Shown: positions 47,111-55,545 of the stretch, piece after piece | Layout of the letters: the number at the start of each line of letters is the position of its first letter | Position numbering within the stretch: position 1 is the first letter of the stretch | DNA from: an uncultured Microbacterium sp. | Lineage (GTDB): Bacteria; Actinomycetota; Actinomycetes; Actinomycetales; Microbacteriaceae | DNA: 64,000 nucleotides | Reading direction: 5' to 3' | Assembly: GCF_947488465.1 (NCBI RefSeq) | Contig: NZ_CANKZA010000004.1 | Coordinates: 186,001-250,000 of the forward strand | The notes under the pieces: model-generated | Told to the model about the DNA's origin: nothing | Databases searched by the model: none | Seen by the model: only the letters and a program-made list of their open reading frames with translations | Made by a program: the position numbers and the translations under genes

Positions 47111-47497
47111 GTGTACTCCGTGCTGGGCGCGGTGATCAGCTATCTCTTCTACGGATTCGCCCTCACATCCATCTTCCAGAAGGCGGGCCTCAAAGCCTGG
47201 CCTGCCTGGGTCCCCATCTTCAATACGTGGCGGGTGCTGCAGCTCGGCGGGCAAAAGGGGTGGTGGGTGCTGGTCGCGCTCGTCCCCGTCGTGGGCTGGA
47301 TCGCTTTTCTCGTATTCCTCATCATCGCGGGCATCAAGATCCAGACCGCCTTCGGCAAGCCCGGCGGCGTGTTCTACCTGCTTGCGCTGTTCCTCACCCC
47401 GGTCTGGTACGGCATCCTCGCCTGGGATAGCTCCACATGGAACCCCCAGCACACGCCCGCGGTGCCGGCCAGCGGATACGACCAGGCTTCTTCCTGA
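47111..47497 (+). CDS. DUF5684 family membrane protein
   Basis: A 128-aa protein with DUF5684 features: YGFALTSIFQKAGLKAWPAW, VPIFNTWRVLQLGGQKGWWV and two to three membrane helices. The start is uncertain. GTG 47111 is used here, but the frame is open upstream and a CTG at 47075 lies 4-5 nt after a good AAAGGAA ribosome site, adding 12 residues. Function unknown; such proteins sometimes associate with signal peptidases. Confidence 0.75.
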   Translation: MYSVLGAVISYLFYGFALTSIFQKAGLKAWPAWVPIFNTWRVLQLGGQKGWWVLVALVPVVGWIAFLVFLIIAGIKIQTAFGKPGGVFYLLALFLTPVWYGILAWDSSTWNPQHTPAVPASGYDQASS

Positions 47498-47511
47498 GTC
47501 CTGGCCGGCCG

Positions 47512-47673
47512 TCACCCGAGAGCTGCGCGGATCAACCACTGCTGGTCGCGATAGCCGTCGTCGGGGAGATCTGTGTGCTCGGCGACGTCGACCGTCTCCA
47601 CCATCTGGTCCAGCGGGATCGGCGGCTCCATGTGCCGGAAGCGGCTGCTCGGGTCACTCTCCTCGTGCTCCAT
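47512..47673 (-). CDS. Small hypothetical protein (53 aa)
   Basis: Starts MEHEESDPSSRFRHMEPPIP and ends DGYRDQQWLIRAALG. Soluble, acidic, no recognised domain. Its ATG follows TACGAT by 6 nt on the minus strand, the leaderless spacing seen throughout the window, which supports it being a real gene despite its size. Confidence 0.6.
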   Translation of the reverse strand: MEHEESDPSSRFRHMEPPIPLDQMVETVDVAEHTDLPDDGYRDQQWLIRAALG

Positions 47674-47927
47674 GGCACGATCGTAGGCCTGAACGCCGCG
47701 CGGCGACACGTGAAGACGGCCGCGGCTCCACCCGCCGACAGGCGTTCCCGCCACGGAGTGGTCTGCGCAGAAGCGGAGTCGCCAGGCAATCGGATGCTCG
47801 CCGTGGTCATGCGCCGACGCGACGAACGGCGGCGCGATCCGCGTCCCCCGGGCGGGTGACCGCGATCGCCCGGAAGGATGACGTCCTCGCCGCAGATGTC
47901 CTCCGGGACCCCGGTTAGCATCGCAGG

Positions 47928-48677
47928 ATGGACGAGGAGCAACGACTCGAGGGCGGCAATGCCAGCGGTGTCGTCGTGCGCATCGGATTGACGGTCCGGA
48001 AGCCGTGGGCTTCGTCGACGCCCGGGGTCGTCGCGTTCATGGACGCGGTGCGGGAGGCCGGTGTCGATGTTCCCGCGACCTTCGGGCGGGATGCGGAGGG
48101 CCGCCAGGTCATCGAGTTCGTGCCGGGGACACTCGCTCTCGACAGGGGCCCGCTCCTCCCCGCGGAGCTTCATCGGGTCGGCGCGATGGTCCGCGCGATC
48201 CACGATGCGAGCGCGTCCTTCATCCCGTCGCCCGACGCTCGGTGGACCAGCGCCATCCCCGCTCCCGGGGACGACCTCGTCTGCCACAACGACCTCGCAC
48301 CGTGGAACCTCGTCATCGGAGACCGGTGGACCTTCATCGATTGGGATGCCGCGGCACCCAGCACGCGCCTCTGGGATCTCGCCTACGCCGCGGGGGCGTT
48401 CACACTGTCCGACCCGGCGCAGGATCCCGAAGTGGCGTCCGTGATGCTCGCGGCGTTCGTCGACGGCTACGGCGCAGACCGGTCGCTCCGCGAAGAGCTC
48501 CCCCGTGCTCTGCACGAGCGCGCCGCAGCGATGCTCCACCTGTTGCGGTCGTCGCACGAGACGGGCATCGAACCGTGGGGCTCGATGTATGTCGACGGCC
48601 ACGGCGAGCACTGGCGCTCCGTGACGCGCTACGCGCTGCGGCACCGGGACACATGGTCCGCCGCGCTGGGCCGGTAA
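47928..48677 (+). CDS. Aminoglycoside-phosphotransferase-like (APH family) kinase
   Basis: A 249-aa protein of the APH/choline-kinase fold. The catalytic loop is CHNDLAPWNLVI (HxDxxxxN), followed by FIDWDAAAPSTRLWDLAYAA with the Mg-binding Asp. It lacks a full N-terminal lobe glycine loop (GGNASGVVVRIG), as is common in this group. Substrate unknown, not necessarily an antibiotic. TAGCAT (47916-47921) lies 6 nt before the ATG. Confidence 0.87.
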   Translation: MDEEQRLEGGNASGVVVRIGLTVRKPWASSTPGVVAFMDAVREAGVDVPATFGRDAEGRQVIEFVPGTLALDRGPLLPAELHRVGAMVRAIHDASASFIPSPDARWTSAIPAPGDDLVCHNDLAPWNLVIGDRWTFIDWDAAAPSTRLWDLAYAAGAFTLSDPAQDPEVASVMLAAFVDGYGADRSLREELPRALHERAAAMLHLLRSSHETGIEPWGSMYVDGHGEHWRSVTRYALRHRDTWSAALGR

Positions 48678-49165
48678 GGGCGCTGGCGCGCGTCGCGGCC
48701 GGCCGGTGCCACAGTGTGCTTACGAATGACTCCCTGTGGGTGTTGAGGGACTCGGAACGCGATCTCGTCCGGGGCCCGAATCCTCCCCCGCGACCGCGGG
48801 CGGAGTGGCGAGTTCTGGACTCCAGCGCAGTCACACGCAAACGACCGGTGGGGCGAAGCGAGACGCATCGAGTCGCGCCCAGGGTGACCGGAGACAAGCC
48901 AAGCGACTCCCGCTGAGGCAGCCTGGTTCGGCGCGCGTCGACGGAACGTGCCGGGAAAGCAGGTGTGCGCCAGCGCGCACCACCTCAATATGGAGATGTT
49001 TGCCATCGGATCGTGGCTACCGTCCCCGCGCAGCGATCGGTGCTGCGCGGGTCCGTCGCTCGCGGAACCTCCACGCCACCCGCGCCAGCAAGGGACGACA
49101 GCACGCCACGGAGAAATGAAGAAGCCCCCAATCCCCGTGTTTACAAGGGATCGAGGGCTTCGACG
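48678..49165. other. Gene-free stretch before the island
   Basis: About 490 nt with no gene I can support. It includes AACGACCGGTGG near 48840, also present near 33058 after the HNH gene, followed by GGCGAAGCGAGACG, reminiscent of dispersed intergenic repeats in this family. It ends in the hairpin described next. Confidence 0.5.
49121..49161 (-). terminator. Hairpin downstream of the left tRNA fragment
   Basis: Arms GAAGCCCCCAATCCCC (49121-49136) and the GGGATCGAGGGCTTC arm (49147-49161) pair. Read leftward it is followed by TTC-rich sequence, as expected for the terminator of a tRNA whose 3' fragment lies just upstream. Confidence 0.55.
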
Positions 49166-49192
49166 CTGGCGGTGACGGTGGGATTTGAACCC
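49166..49192 (-). other. tRNA 3'-end fragment, putative att site (left)
   Basis: Read leftward it is GGGTTCAAATCCCACCGTCACC plus GCCAG: T-loop, T-stem, acceptor strand, discriminator G and encoded CCA. This fits the 3' end of a tRNA-Ser (G73). The rest of the tRNA is absent. An identical 27 nt occurs at 55033-55059 in the same orientation. Confidence 0.8.
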
Positions 49193-49462
49193 GATGAGGT
49201 TCGACCCGACTCGATCCACGTGACTCGGAATCCGCGGATTTCCGCGGGTTCAGGCGGTTCAGGAGCTGCTCCGAATCCATCCCATTCGCGCCGAACCCGT
49301 CTCAGATGTGGGCACGATGTGTGCACGGCACCTCGGTACGAATACGGAATCAGCCACAGACCTTCGTGGGGCGGCAGAGACTGTCCGCGACAACCGCGAG
49401 GACATCCTCTCTGAGCTCGACGGTGGCGTTCCCTGCGATGCACGCTGGTGCGGTCACGGGCT

Positions 49463-51865
49463 TCAGTTCTGCCACTCCGAGTTCACGAGTCGACGCGTGG
49501 TCCACCATCCGACGAGGCAGCCGAGTCCTGTCATGAAGACCACCGCGACGAGAAACCCATCAAGCGGCGGTGCAACCGGAATCCCGATCCCGATCGCGAG
49601 CGTGATCGCCGCTGCGATCGTGACGGCGACCGCAGACAGCAAGAGCGACAAGCCGATCGTGATCCCGATGCGGACGAACGTCACCCGCGCGAGGAACCGG
49701 CCGCTGACCCCAACGGCGCGCAGGCCGGACAGTTCAGGACGCATAGCGCGGGACTGCCCGCCTGCGGACACGAGCAGTACGACCCCGGCCAGAGAAGAGA
49801 TCATGGCGGCGATAAGGGTCATCCGGAAGGATGCCGTGATGTCCTCGGGAGCGGCGTAGGTCTCGACCCACACGGGGTTGAGGCTGAGGTCTGCGGCTAT
49901 GGTGCTGGCCCGCTTCAGTAGCGACGGGTCCACGCCCACGTAGGTCCACGTGTCCGCCGGCGGCGTGACGATGCCGCTCTTCGAAGCTGCACTCTCCGTC
50001 AGGAAGCCGGCTACCAAACTGAAGCTCGGATCGAGGTCTTGAAGCTCCATCGCCGGGACAATGGCCACAACACTGTCGCCTTGGACGAGCGACACCTCCG
50101 AGCCCGATGCCGGTCCGGTCAACAGGTACCCGCCATCCCCGGCGAAGGCGAGCTCCTCGGGGGTGAGGGCTCGATCGATCAAGCGCTCGATGTCGTTCGG
50201 GTCGCTGACGATCCAGGTGGATCCGTTGCGCTCTTGGATCTGACCGGGGAATGTCGACGTCGCCACCGGGTCGGTGACGCCTAGGTACTGTTCAATGTCC
50301 GCGCGGATGGGCCCCGCGTCGATGTCGGAGGGAATGGCGACGCGGATCTGGTCGGGCGGGACGAAAGATTCTGTCTCGGCGTTCGCTGCGCTGAGGCTGG
50401 AGTTCAGGATCGTGATGAGCACGAGTCCGACTGCCTGGAGCGATGCGATGAGCACCACCGTCAGCGTTGACTCTCGATGTTCAGAAGCAAGCCGACGCGC
50501 CGCGAGCCGAGTACTGAAAGAGCGAGTGTTCCACCGGCCGACGGCGCGGATAGCGGGACCCGCCACCGCGATGATGATCCCCACGGAGATGAGGACCGCA
50601 CCGAGTGTCTGGGCCGATCTGCTCGCTTCTCCCGTGACGACGAACACTCCCGCCGCCCCCAAGACAACCGCCAGGGTGTTCCTATAGATCGCGCGATCGG
50701 CTTTAGCTCTCGGGGTCGCGACGCGATCGCCGCGGCGCCGAAGGCTGTCAATGAGAGCGAACCCCGCGACCGAGCCGCCGACGGCCAGAGCCGGGCCTAC
50801 GATAAGGCTTGGCGCTGAGGGGTAGACGCCAGACGGCTGACCGGCCAATGATGCGATCAGCGGGCGCGCAACCAGTCCCGTGCCGACGCCAACAAGTAGA
50901 CCGATCAGTGCGCCGCGCGTGGACGCGATGGTCACGGTGAGGAATGCGGCCGAGCGTGTCCGGGAGTATGGAACACCGATGGTCCACATGACCCGGCGAG
51001 TCCGCCGCAGGAAGGACCCGGCTATGACTCCCGCGAGGATCCCAGCAACGGGCGGACCTGCCCACAGAATAATGGTGAGCGCAGCATCCGAGAATTGAGA
51101 GGTTGCTTGAACCTGTGCCCGAGTCTGTAGGAGGCCGCCCTGTCCGAGTTGGTCCGGCGTCAGCGACAAGCTTTCCGCAATCGCTGAGGTGACTGCGTCT
51201 ACCGAATCGGGGCCGGCCCAGCGAACACTTACGGCCGCTGCTTGGTGCAGCTTCTCCGCAGCATCCGCGCTGAGGGTCGACAGTGAGCCCCATGTGCCGG
51301 CGGGGACGACGACGCGACGCGATGAGGTGTCGTAGACGTCGGAGAACACACCGACCACCTTGAGTCGGAGCGCACCGCCGAAGAGCTCGATCGTGCTGCC
51401 TACGGGCCAGTCGTGCGTCAACGCTGTACTGACGATCGCTTCGCCAACGGCCCCCGGTTCGTACCGTGAGTCGAGGTCCACTTGGCTCGCGACCGTGGAA
51501 AGATCACCGATCTCACTGAGCGCGATCTCGCGCTTTGCCGCATCGTCAGTTCGCAATCCGAATAGCAGGTAGTCGACGGACACTCTCGACCCACCGCCCG
51601 ACTTCACGGCGTCGTGTAGCTGAGCCTTCAGAGGCGCGGTGTCTGAGCCGAGCGGCACGCCGGTGGGCAGCTGAAACATCGCGTCCGACTCCCCGAGATA
51701 CCGAGAAGCCTGCTGAGAGGGTGAGAGCAGCAGGGTGGATACGGCGAAGTTCGTGACCGTGATCCCAGCGATGGCGACCGCGATGAAGACCGCGGCCAGC
51801 CGGACCTGCCATGCGCGCCTGAAGAGCTGCGCCGTCCGCCATACCCATCGTTCTCCAGAGCTCAC
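49463..51865 (-). CDS. ABC transporter permease with two FtsX domains
   Basis: An 800-aa permease. An N-terminal helix (RLAAVFIAVAIAGITVTNF) and extracellular domain lead to a first FtsX block (~residues 265-420). A central helix pair and second extracellular domain precede a C-terminal FtsX block (MISSLAGVVLLVSAGGQSRA onward). This architecture belongs to peptide-exporting or peptide-sensing ABC systems. Its start overlaps the ATPase stop by 4 nt. Codon use is less biased than in the flanking chromosome, consistent with the island context. Confidence 0.88.
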   Translation of the reverse strand: MSSGERWVWRTAQLFRRAWQVRLAAVFIAVAIAGITVTNFAVSTLLLSPSQQASRYLGESDAMFQLPTGVPLGSDTAPLKAQLHDAVKSGGGSRVSVDYLLFGLRTDDAAKREIALSEIGDLSTVASQVDLDSRYEPGAVGEAIVSTALTHDWPVGSTIELFGGALRLKVVGVFSDVYDTSSRRVVVPAGTWGSLSTLSADAAEKLHQAAAVSVRWAGPDSVDAVTSAIAESLSLTPDQLGQGGLLQTRAQVQATSQFSDAALTIILWAGPPVAGILAGVIAGSFLRRTRRVMWTIGVPYSRTRSAAFLTVTIASTRGALIGLLVGVGTGLVARPLIASLAGQPSGVYPSAPSLIVGPALAVGGSVAGFALIDSLRRRGDRVATPRAKADRAIYRNTLAVVLGAAGVFVVTGEASRSAQTLGAVLISVGIIIAVAGPAIRAVGRWNTRSFSTRLAARRLASEHRESTLTVVLIASLQAVGLVLITILNSSLSAANAETESFVPPDQIRVAIPSDIDAGPIRADIEQYLGVTDPVATSTFPGQIQERNGSTWIVSDPNDIERLIDRALTPEELAFAGDGGYLLTGPASGSEVSLVQGDSVVAIVPAMELQDLDPSFSLVAGFLTESAASKSGIVTPPADTWTYVGVDPSLLKRASTIAADLSLNPVWVETYAAPEDITASFRMTLIAAMISSLAGVVLLVSAGGQSRAMRPELSGLRAVGVSGRFLARVTFVRIGITIGLSLLLSAVAVTIAAAITLAIGIGIPVAPPLDGFLVAVVFMTGLGCLVGWWTTRRLVNSEWQN

Positions 51866-52530
51866 GAGATCGTCCCATCGCTGATGAAGACCACTCTGTC
51901 CGCGTAGGTGTCGATCTCGGGGTCGTGGGAGGCGACGATGACTGTCACGCCGCGCCGGCTGAACTCGCGCAGCAGCGCGAAGACCGCATGAGAGGTCGTC
52001 GTATCCAGGGCGCCGGTGGGTTCATCGGCAACCAGCACGTTGCGTCCGCCGACGAGCGCCCGCGCGATCCCGACCCTCTGTCGCTGACCGCCGGAGAGCT
52101 GGGATGGCCGCCTCCGCCCCAACGCTCCCAAGCCGACAGCCTCCATCATGGCGTTGGTTTCAGTCGTGACTTGCGAGGTCGCCCAGCCCCGTGCGCGCAA
52201 GGGTAGCTGCACGTTCTCGGAGGCGGAGAACTCGGTGAGAAGGTTGTTCTCTTGGAACACGACGCCGACGTGGGTGAGTCGCATCATCGCGAGCTCTTCC
52301 TCGCCGCTGGTCGCGACGTCCACATCGCCGACCCGAACAGTGCCGTCGTCAACGGCCTGTAGCCCTGCGATGACGTTGAGCAGGGTCGACTTCCCCGATC
52401 CGCTTGCCCCTCGAATCACCGCCAGCTCGCCGGGCGCCGCTTCGAAAGAGGCGTGATCGATCGCTGTCACGCGGCTTTCGCCGTCGGGAAACGAGACGCT
52501 CACATCCCGGAGGTCGACCCTGCTCGTCAC
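51862..52530 (-). CDS. ABC transporter ATP-binding protein (MacB/LolD type)
   Basis: A 222-aa ATPase with Walker A GASGSGKST, Q-loop VGVVFQENNLL, signature QLSGGQRQRVGIAR, Walker B VLVADEPTGALD and H-loop VIVASHDPE. It powers the downstream FtsX permease. The start at GTG 52530 overlaps the TGA of the upstream 29-aa peptide gene (GTGA), so translation of peptide and transporter is coupled. Confidence 0.92.
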   Translation of the reverse strand: MTSRVDLRDVSVSFPDGESRVTAIDHASFEAAPGELAVIRGASGSGKSTLLNVIAGLQAVDDGTVRVGDVDVATSGEEELAMMRLTHVGVVFQENNLLTEFSASENVQLPLRARGWATSQVTTETNAMMEAVGLGALGRRRPSQLSGGQRQRVGIARALVGGRNVLVADEPTGALDTTTSHAVFALLREFSRRGVTVIVASHDPEIDTYADRVVFISDGTIS

Positions 52531-52616
52531 GTCAGCACATCCCCGTCCAGCTCGACATTGTGTCGAAATCCGGTCGAACGCTCGCGCCGGATATTGCTGA
52601 AACCGCGTTTCTTCAT
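52527..52616 (-). CDS. 29-aa peptide coupled to an ABC exporter
   Basis: Begins MKKRGFSNIRRERSTGF and ends VELDGDVLT. The ATG at 52616 follows a strong AAAGGAG ribosome site by 7 nt, and the TGA overlaps the ATPase's GTG start by 4 nt. Both point to a genuine coding sequence at the head of the transporter operon. It is basic in the first half and acidic at the end, with no cysteine and no signal peptide. It could be the exported substrate (a ribosomal peptide or signal), a leader peptide controlling the operon, or simply a translation coupler. No similarity recognised. Confidence 0.6.
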   Translation of the reverse strand: MKKRGFSNIRRERSTGFRHNVELDGDVLT

Positions 52617-52842
52617 GATCTTGCTCCTTTGCCAGATGATGCGGGGAGTTCCACCACTGATGTTTCCGACGGGGTGCGCATTGTGACACTGCGAGGAACA
52701 TCAGGTCTCGAGGACTGGGATCAGCGGGGCGGAGATAGAATTTCGCGATCGCGTGTCACACTTTCACGTCGGCCGGAAGCATCTTGAATGTACGCAGCCG
52801 GCCCGGACTGTTCGGCCCGGACCTTGCCCAGAGAGGCGGAGT

Positions 52843-53370
52843 GTGCAGAGCTTTGCGGCGTTCTTCAGGGATAACTACTCCCTGTTACTCGGCGTTGCCG
52901 AGCGCCGGCTGAGCTCTAGACACGACGCCGAGGAAGTGGCGACCGATGCATTCCGCCTTGCGTGGGAACACCACCAGTCAGGAGGAGAGCTCAATGTGCC
53001 ATGGCTGTACGTCACAGTTCGCAACCTCGTCGGCAACGAGTATCGTCGCCGCGACCGCCGCGAAGCGCTCTCAGAGAAGGTCACCGACGACCTTCGACTC
53101 AAGTCGCCAGGGCACGGAGAGTTTTACTCCGATGTGCGCGATGCGCTTGACCGCCTCGCTCCGCCCCACCGCGAAATCCTCATCATGACCTACTGGGATC
53201 AGCTGACCTCGCGAGAGGCAGCGGGCGTACTCGGCATCTCATCCGTCGCGGTGCGCGCGCGTCTCATGCGGGCCCGCCACATGCTCCGCGCGGCATTAGA
53301 CACACCTGACTCCTCGGGCCGATCCGCGCCACCCACTGCGGTCGAGAGAGGTGAACTCGCACGTGGCTGA
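52843..53370 (+). CDS. ECF-type sigma factor (island)
   Basis: A 175-aa sigma-70 family protein with region 2 (FAAFFRDNYSLLLGVAERRL; AEEVATDAFRLAWEHH) and region 4 (LDRLAPPHREILIMTYWDQL; SREAAGVLGISSVAVRARLM). GTG 52843 follows AGAGGCGGAG. It is divergent from the peptide/ABC operon and overlaps the next gene by 20 nt, so it probably works with that membrane protein as a sigma/anti-sigma pair and may control the divergent transporter. Confidence 0.88.
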   Translation: MQSFAAFFRDNYSLLLGVAERRLSSRHDAEEVATDAFRLAWEHHQSGGELNVPWLYVTVRNLVGNEYRRRDRREALSEKVTDDLRLKSPGHGEFYSDVRDALDRLAPPHREILIMTYWDQLTSREAAGVLGISSVAVRARLMRARHMLRAALDTPDSSGRSAPPTAVERGELARG

Positions 53371-54349
53371 CATGCTTATCCGCCGGATGCGGGAAGAGAA
53401 CCCCAGCAGCGCACACCGTACCGACGCGCTGTCGGAACGAGCTCTGGGGGAACTGAGGTACTACGAGCAAGCAGAATCTGTTCGCGCGTCACGCGATGTC
53501 CGAGCTCGCGCCTTCCGGGCCCCCCGCGTACGGCGATTGCGCTCCATCACTGGCCTCGTGACCGCGTCACTAATGATCGTCGTCGCTCTCGTGTTGACGT
53601 TCGTGCGCCCTGACGCAGCCGTCGCGAGCACGCCGCCGTTGCTCAGTCTCACGCCCCTGCAGACAGCGGCAAGCGAACTGCTGGAGACCCTCCGAATGTC
53701 AACACTCAACGGCCCGAACACCAGCTCAACCATTCGCGCGCAAACCTGGGCCCTGAGCACCTCCCTCGCAGAAGACGGGTCGATCGAATACTCAGAGATC
53801 GAGCCGCAGTGGAGCGAAACGACGTTTGCAGCGGACGGGAGCGTCCGCTTCACGCTCGTCGCCGCCGAACCTTTCGAGGGCCAGGAGGGGAAGAATCTGC
53901 CTCTGCCTGGGACTGTCCTCGCTGAAGAGACATACACAAGCGAGGAGTGGGCCTTCCCTGCGGAATCAGGCCCACCCGCTGACTCGACAGAGGTTGCCGA
54001 CTACCTCGCGAACTTCTCAGGCAATCCGTCGCTGACGGCAGGCGACGCTCTTCGTGAGATCGCAGGCATCCTCTCCAACTACGTGCTGAGTCGCGCGCAG
54101 GAAGCCGCGCTCTTGGGCTACTTGCAAACCCTGCCAGGACTGGCCTTAGCCGGTGAGACTACGGATCGTCTCGGTCGCGCTGGCATCGCCTTCCGTGCGA
54201 CCGATCGGGAGCCGGGGGAATTCGAAGACCTGCTGATCATCTCGCCCGAATCCGGCCGGATCATCGCGGCGGAGACGATCTACGTGGGTCCCGATCGCGC
54301 TGAGACGGCCAGCCCAGCCGTCATCAGCTATACAGCGTGGGAACGCTGA
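53351..54349 (+). CDS. CU044_5270-like membrane-anchored protein, putative anti-sigma partner
   Basis: A 332-aa protein. Residues 1-65 are cytoplasmic and Arg-rich (MLIRRMREENPSSAHRTDAL). One membrane helix spans ~66-88 (SITGLVTASLMIVVALVLTF), and the rest is an extracytoplasmic strand-rich domain. This layout matches actinobacterial CU044_5270-type proteins found after ECF sigma genes. Start GTG lies inside the sigma gene. It likely holds the sigma factor in check and senses an envelope signal, but no zinc-binding anti-sigma motif is visible. Confidence 0.7.
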   Translation: MNSHVADMLIRRMREENPSSAHRTDALSERALGELRYYEQAESVRASRDVRARAFRAPRVRRLRSITGLVTASLMIVVALVLTFVRPDAAVASTPPLLSLTPLQTAASELLETLRMSTLNGPNTSSTIRAQTWALSTSLAEDGSIEYSEIEPQWSETTFAADGSVRFTLVAAEPFEGQEGKNLPLPGTVLAEETYTSEEWAFPAESGPPADSTEVADYLANFSGNPSLTAGDALREIAGILSNYVLSRAQEAALLGYLQTLPGLALAGETTDRLGRAGIAFRATDREPGEFEDLLIISPESGRIIAAETIYVGPDRAETASPAVISYTAWER

Positions 54350-54370
54350 CCCGAGAAGAAGGAAAAGCGC

Positions 54371-54868
54371 ATGAAATCGAAGTCCGCTCTGTCTGTGCTG
54401 ATGGCCGCGAGCGTTGCGGCGCTGGGCGTGTTCGCGCCCGTGAGCGCTACGGCGGTGGGCCCTGAGGACTATCCATCGATGGCGGAGCGCGTAGCGCAGG
54501 TCGTTGCGGAGCACGGCGGCGAGCAGACGGGGTGGAACCAAGTGAGTTGGGACGGTGGCGACACCGTACTGACACTCGCGCCCACCGCCGGGCCCACCGC
54601 CACAATCGCACCCCTGGCCGCAGCCACTTGCACAGCTGGCAAGTACTGCGTCTACTCGCAGATCACCTACGGCGGCAACGAACTCGCGTTCACGGCCTGC
54701 CCCGCCACACAAACATCGTTCGGTGTCATCGGTTCAGTGCGGTCAATCAAGAACGCTCGCACCTCGTCGACAGTCCGGGCCTACGCGGGTACGACTGTCA
54801 GGGCGACGCTGAGCCCCGGTGCGGGCAGCGCGAATGTCTCCGGCGTGACGAAAGTCACCTGCGGCTGA
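54371..54868 (+). CDS. Secreted peptidase-inhibitor I36-like protein
   Basis: A 165-aa protein with a signal peptide (KSALSVLMAASVAALGVFAP, cleavage near residue 28). A variable propeptide-like region (~30-85) is followed by a C-terminal domain beginning CTAGKYCVYSQITYGGNELA with four cysteines. That pattern resembles the beta/gamma-crystallin-like domain of Streptomyces metalloproteinase inhibitors (family I36). It sits 21 nt after the putative anti-sigma gene with an AGAAGGAA ribosome site, so it is part of the same operon. It may protect against, or signal, external proteases. Confidence 0.7.
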   Translation: MKSKSALSVLMAASVAALGVFAPVSATAVGPEDYPSMAERVAQVVAEHGGEQTGWNQVSWDGGDTVLTLAPTAGPTATIAPLAAATCTAGKYCVYSQITYGGNELAFTACPATQTSFGVIGSVRSIKNARTSSTVRAYAGTTVRATLSPGAGSANVSGVTKVTCG

Positions 54869-55005
54869 GGCCTAGTCACGGAGTGCCGCAGTTCGGTCGC
54901 TTCTCACCAAGGCATTTCAGACCCGACAGGGCGCAGCACCGTCCGCGGCACTCAACCAGCCGACAAATGTGGGCACCATGTGGGCGCGTATCACTTCGGG
55001 CATGG

Positions 55006-55032
55006 AAAAACCCCTGATAAACAGGGGTTTTT
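55006..55032. terminator. Bidirectional terminator at the right island end
   Basis: AAAAACCCCTG (55006-55016 approx.) pairs with CAGGGGTTTTT (55022-55032). A strong hairpin with T runs on both strands. It ends the I36 operon and would also end a leftward tRNA transcript. Confidence 0.85.
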
Positions 55033-55059
55033 CTGGCGGTGACGGTGGGATTTGAACCC
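55033..55059 (-). other. tRNA 3'-end fragment, putative att site (right)
   Basis: Identical over 27 nt to 49166-49192, same orientation. The D-arm and anticodon portions of a tRNA do not follow, so this is a scar of site-specific integration rather than a tRNA gene. Confidence 0.8.
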
Positions 55060-55072
55060 AAGCTTACGGACG

Positions 55073-55182
55073 TCACTGGGGTGCCGATGGACTCGTTTGC
55101 CGCGTGATTCTGCGGTTCGCCGCCATGCACGGCGACGTTCACAGCGGTTGACTTGCGCTCGACTTTACCCAAACCGTTCCCA
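55073..55182 (+). repeat. Repeat A, left border of the fructoside locus
   Basis: About 110 nt alignable with 62619-62730 at roughly 80% by eye; shared cores include TGCGGTTCGCCG/CGCGGTTCGCCG, GGCGACGTTCAC and GCGGTTGA. Non-coding. Confidence 0.75.
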
Positions 55183-55301
55183 CGTTCTGCGGCGGTCCGA
55201 CGATGGGAAGACGTAGGGATTTGAAATCGCGCCGATGACAACCGAGGAGTGCTGAAACCTCGTGAATCCGCGGGTTCTGATCTCGCCGGCATCCGGTTCG
55301 A

Positions 55302-55466
55302 TCAGGTGAGTTCGGTTCGATTCGTGGCAGAAATGTGGCCGATGTTCCAGGTGATTCTCCCGGGAGCGTGCTGGAAGAAGACGTGGTAACGGCCCTCGCG
55401 GTAGGTGATGCCATGTGGGTCGTTGATCCAGCCAGCCTCAGCGGTGAGGTGGAATCGGGGCCGCAC
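55302..55466 (-). pseudogene. GH32 invertase 5' remnant
   Basis: Starts at GTG 55466 behind AGGAGG and encodes [20 protein letters not shown] followed by [10 protein letters not shown]. This is the N-terminus of a family 32 sucrase/fructanase, with the nucleophile Asp in WINDPHG. After ITWNIGH it diverges and stops at ~54 codons. A vestige of a second fructosidase. Confidence 0.8.
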
Positions 55467-55545
55467 CGGTCCTCCTGATGGGGTATTGGTCGAGCGTGAG
55501 CGTGTCGGACGGACCCGCTCGAGTCCGTCCGACACGCTCGACAGT

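Noticed and set aside
47674..47927. Gene between the 53-aa protein and the APH-like kinase
   Set aside because: About 250 nt with open frames but no start signal or recognisable protein; only the kinase promoter TAGCAT is supported.
49166..49192. Complete tRNA gene
   Set aside because: Only T-loop, acceptor strand and CCA are present; adjacent sequence gives no D or anticodon arm. The same holds for 55033-55059.
49193..49462. Integrase or excisionase at the island's left end
   Set aside because: No frame with tyrosine- or serine-recombinase motifs; only a short segment without a gene.
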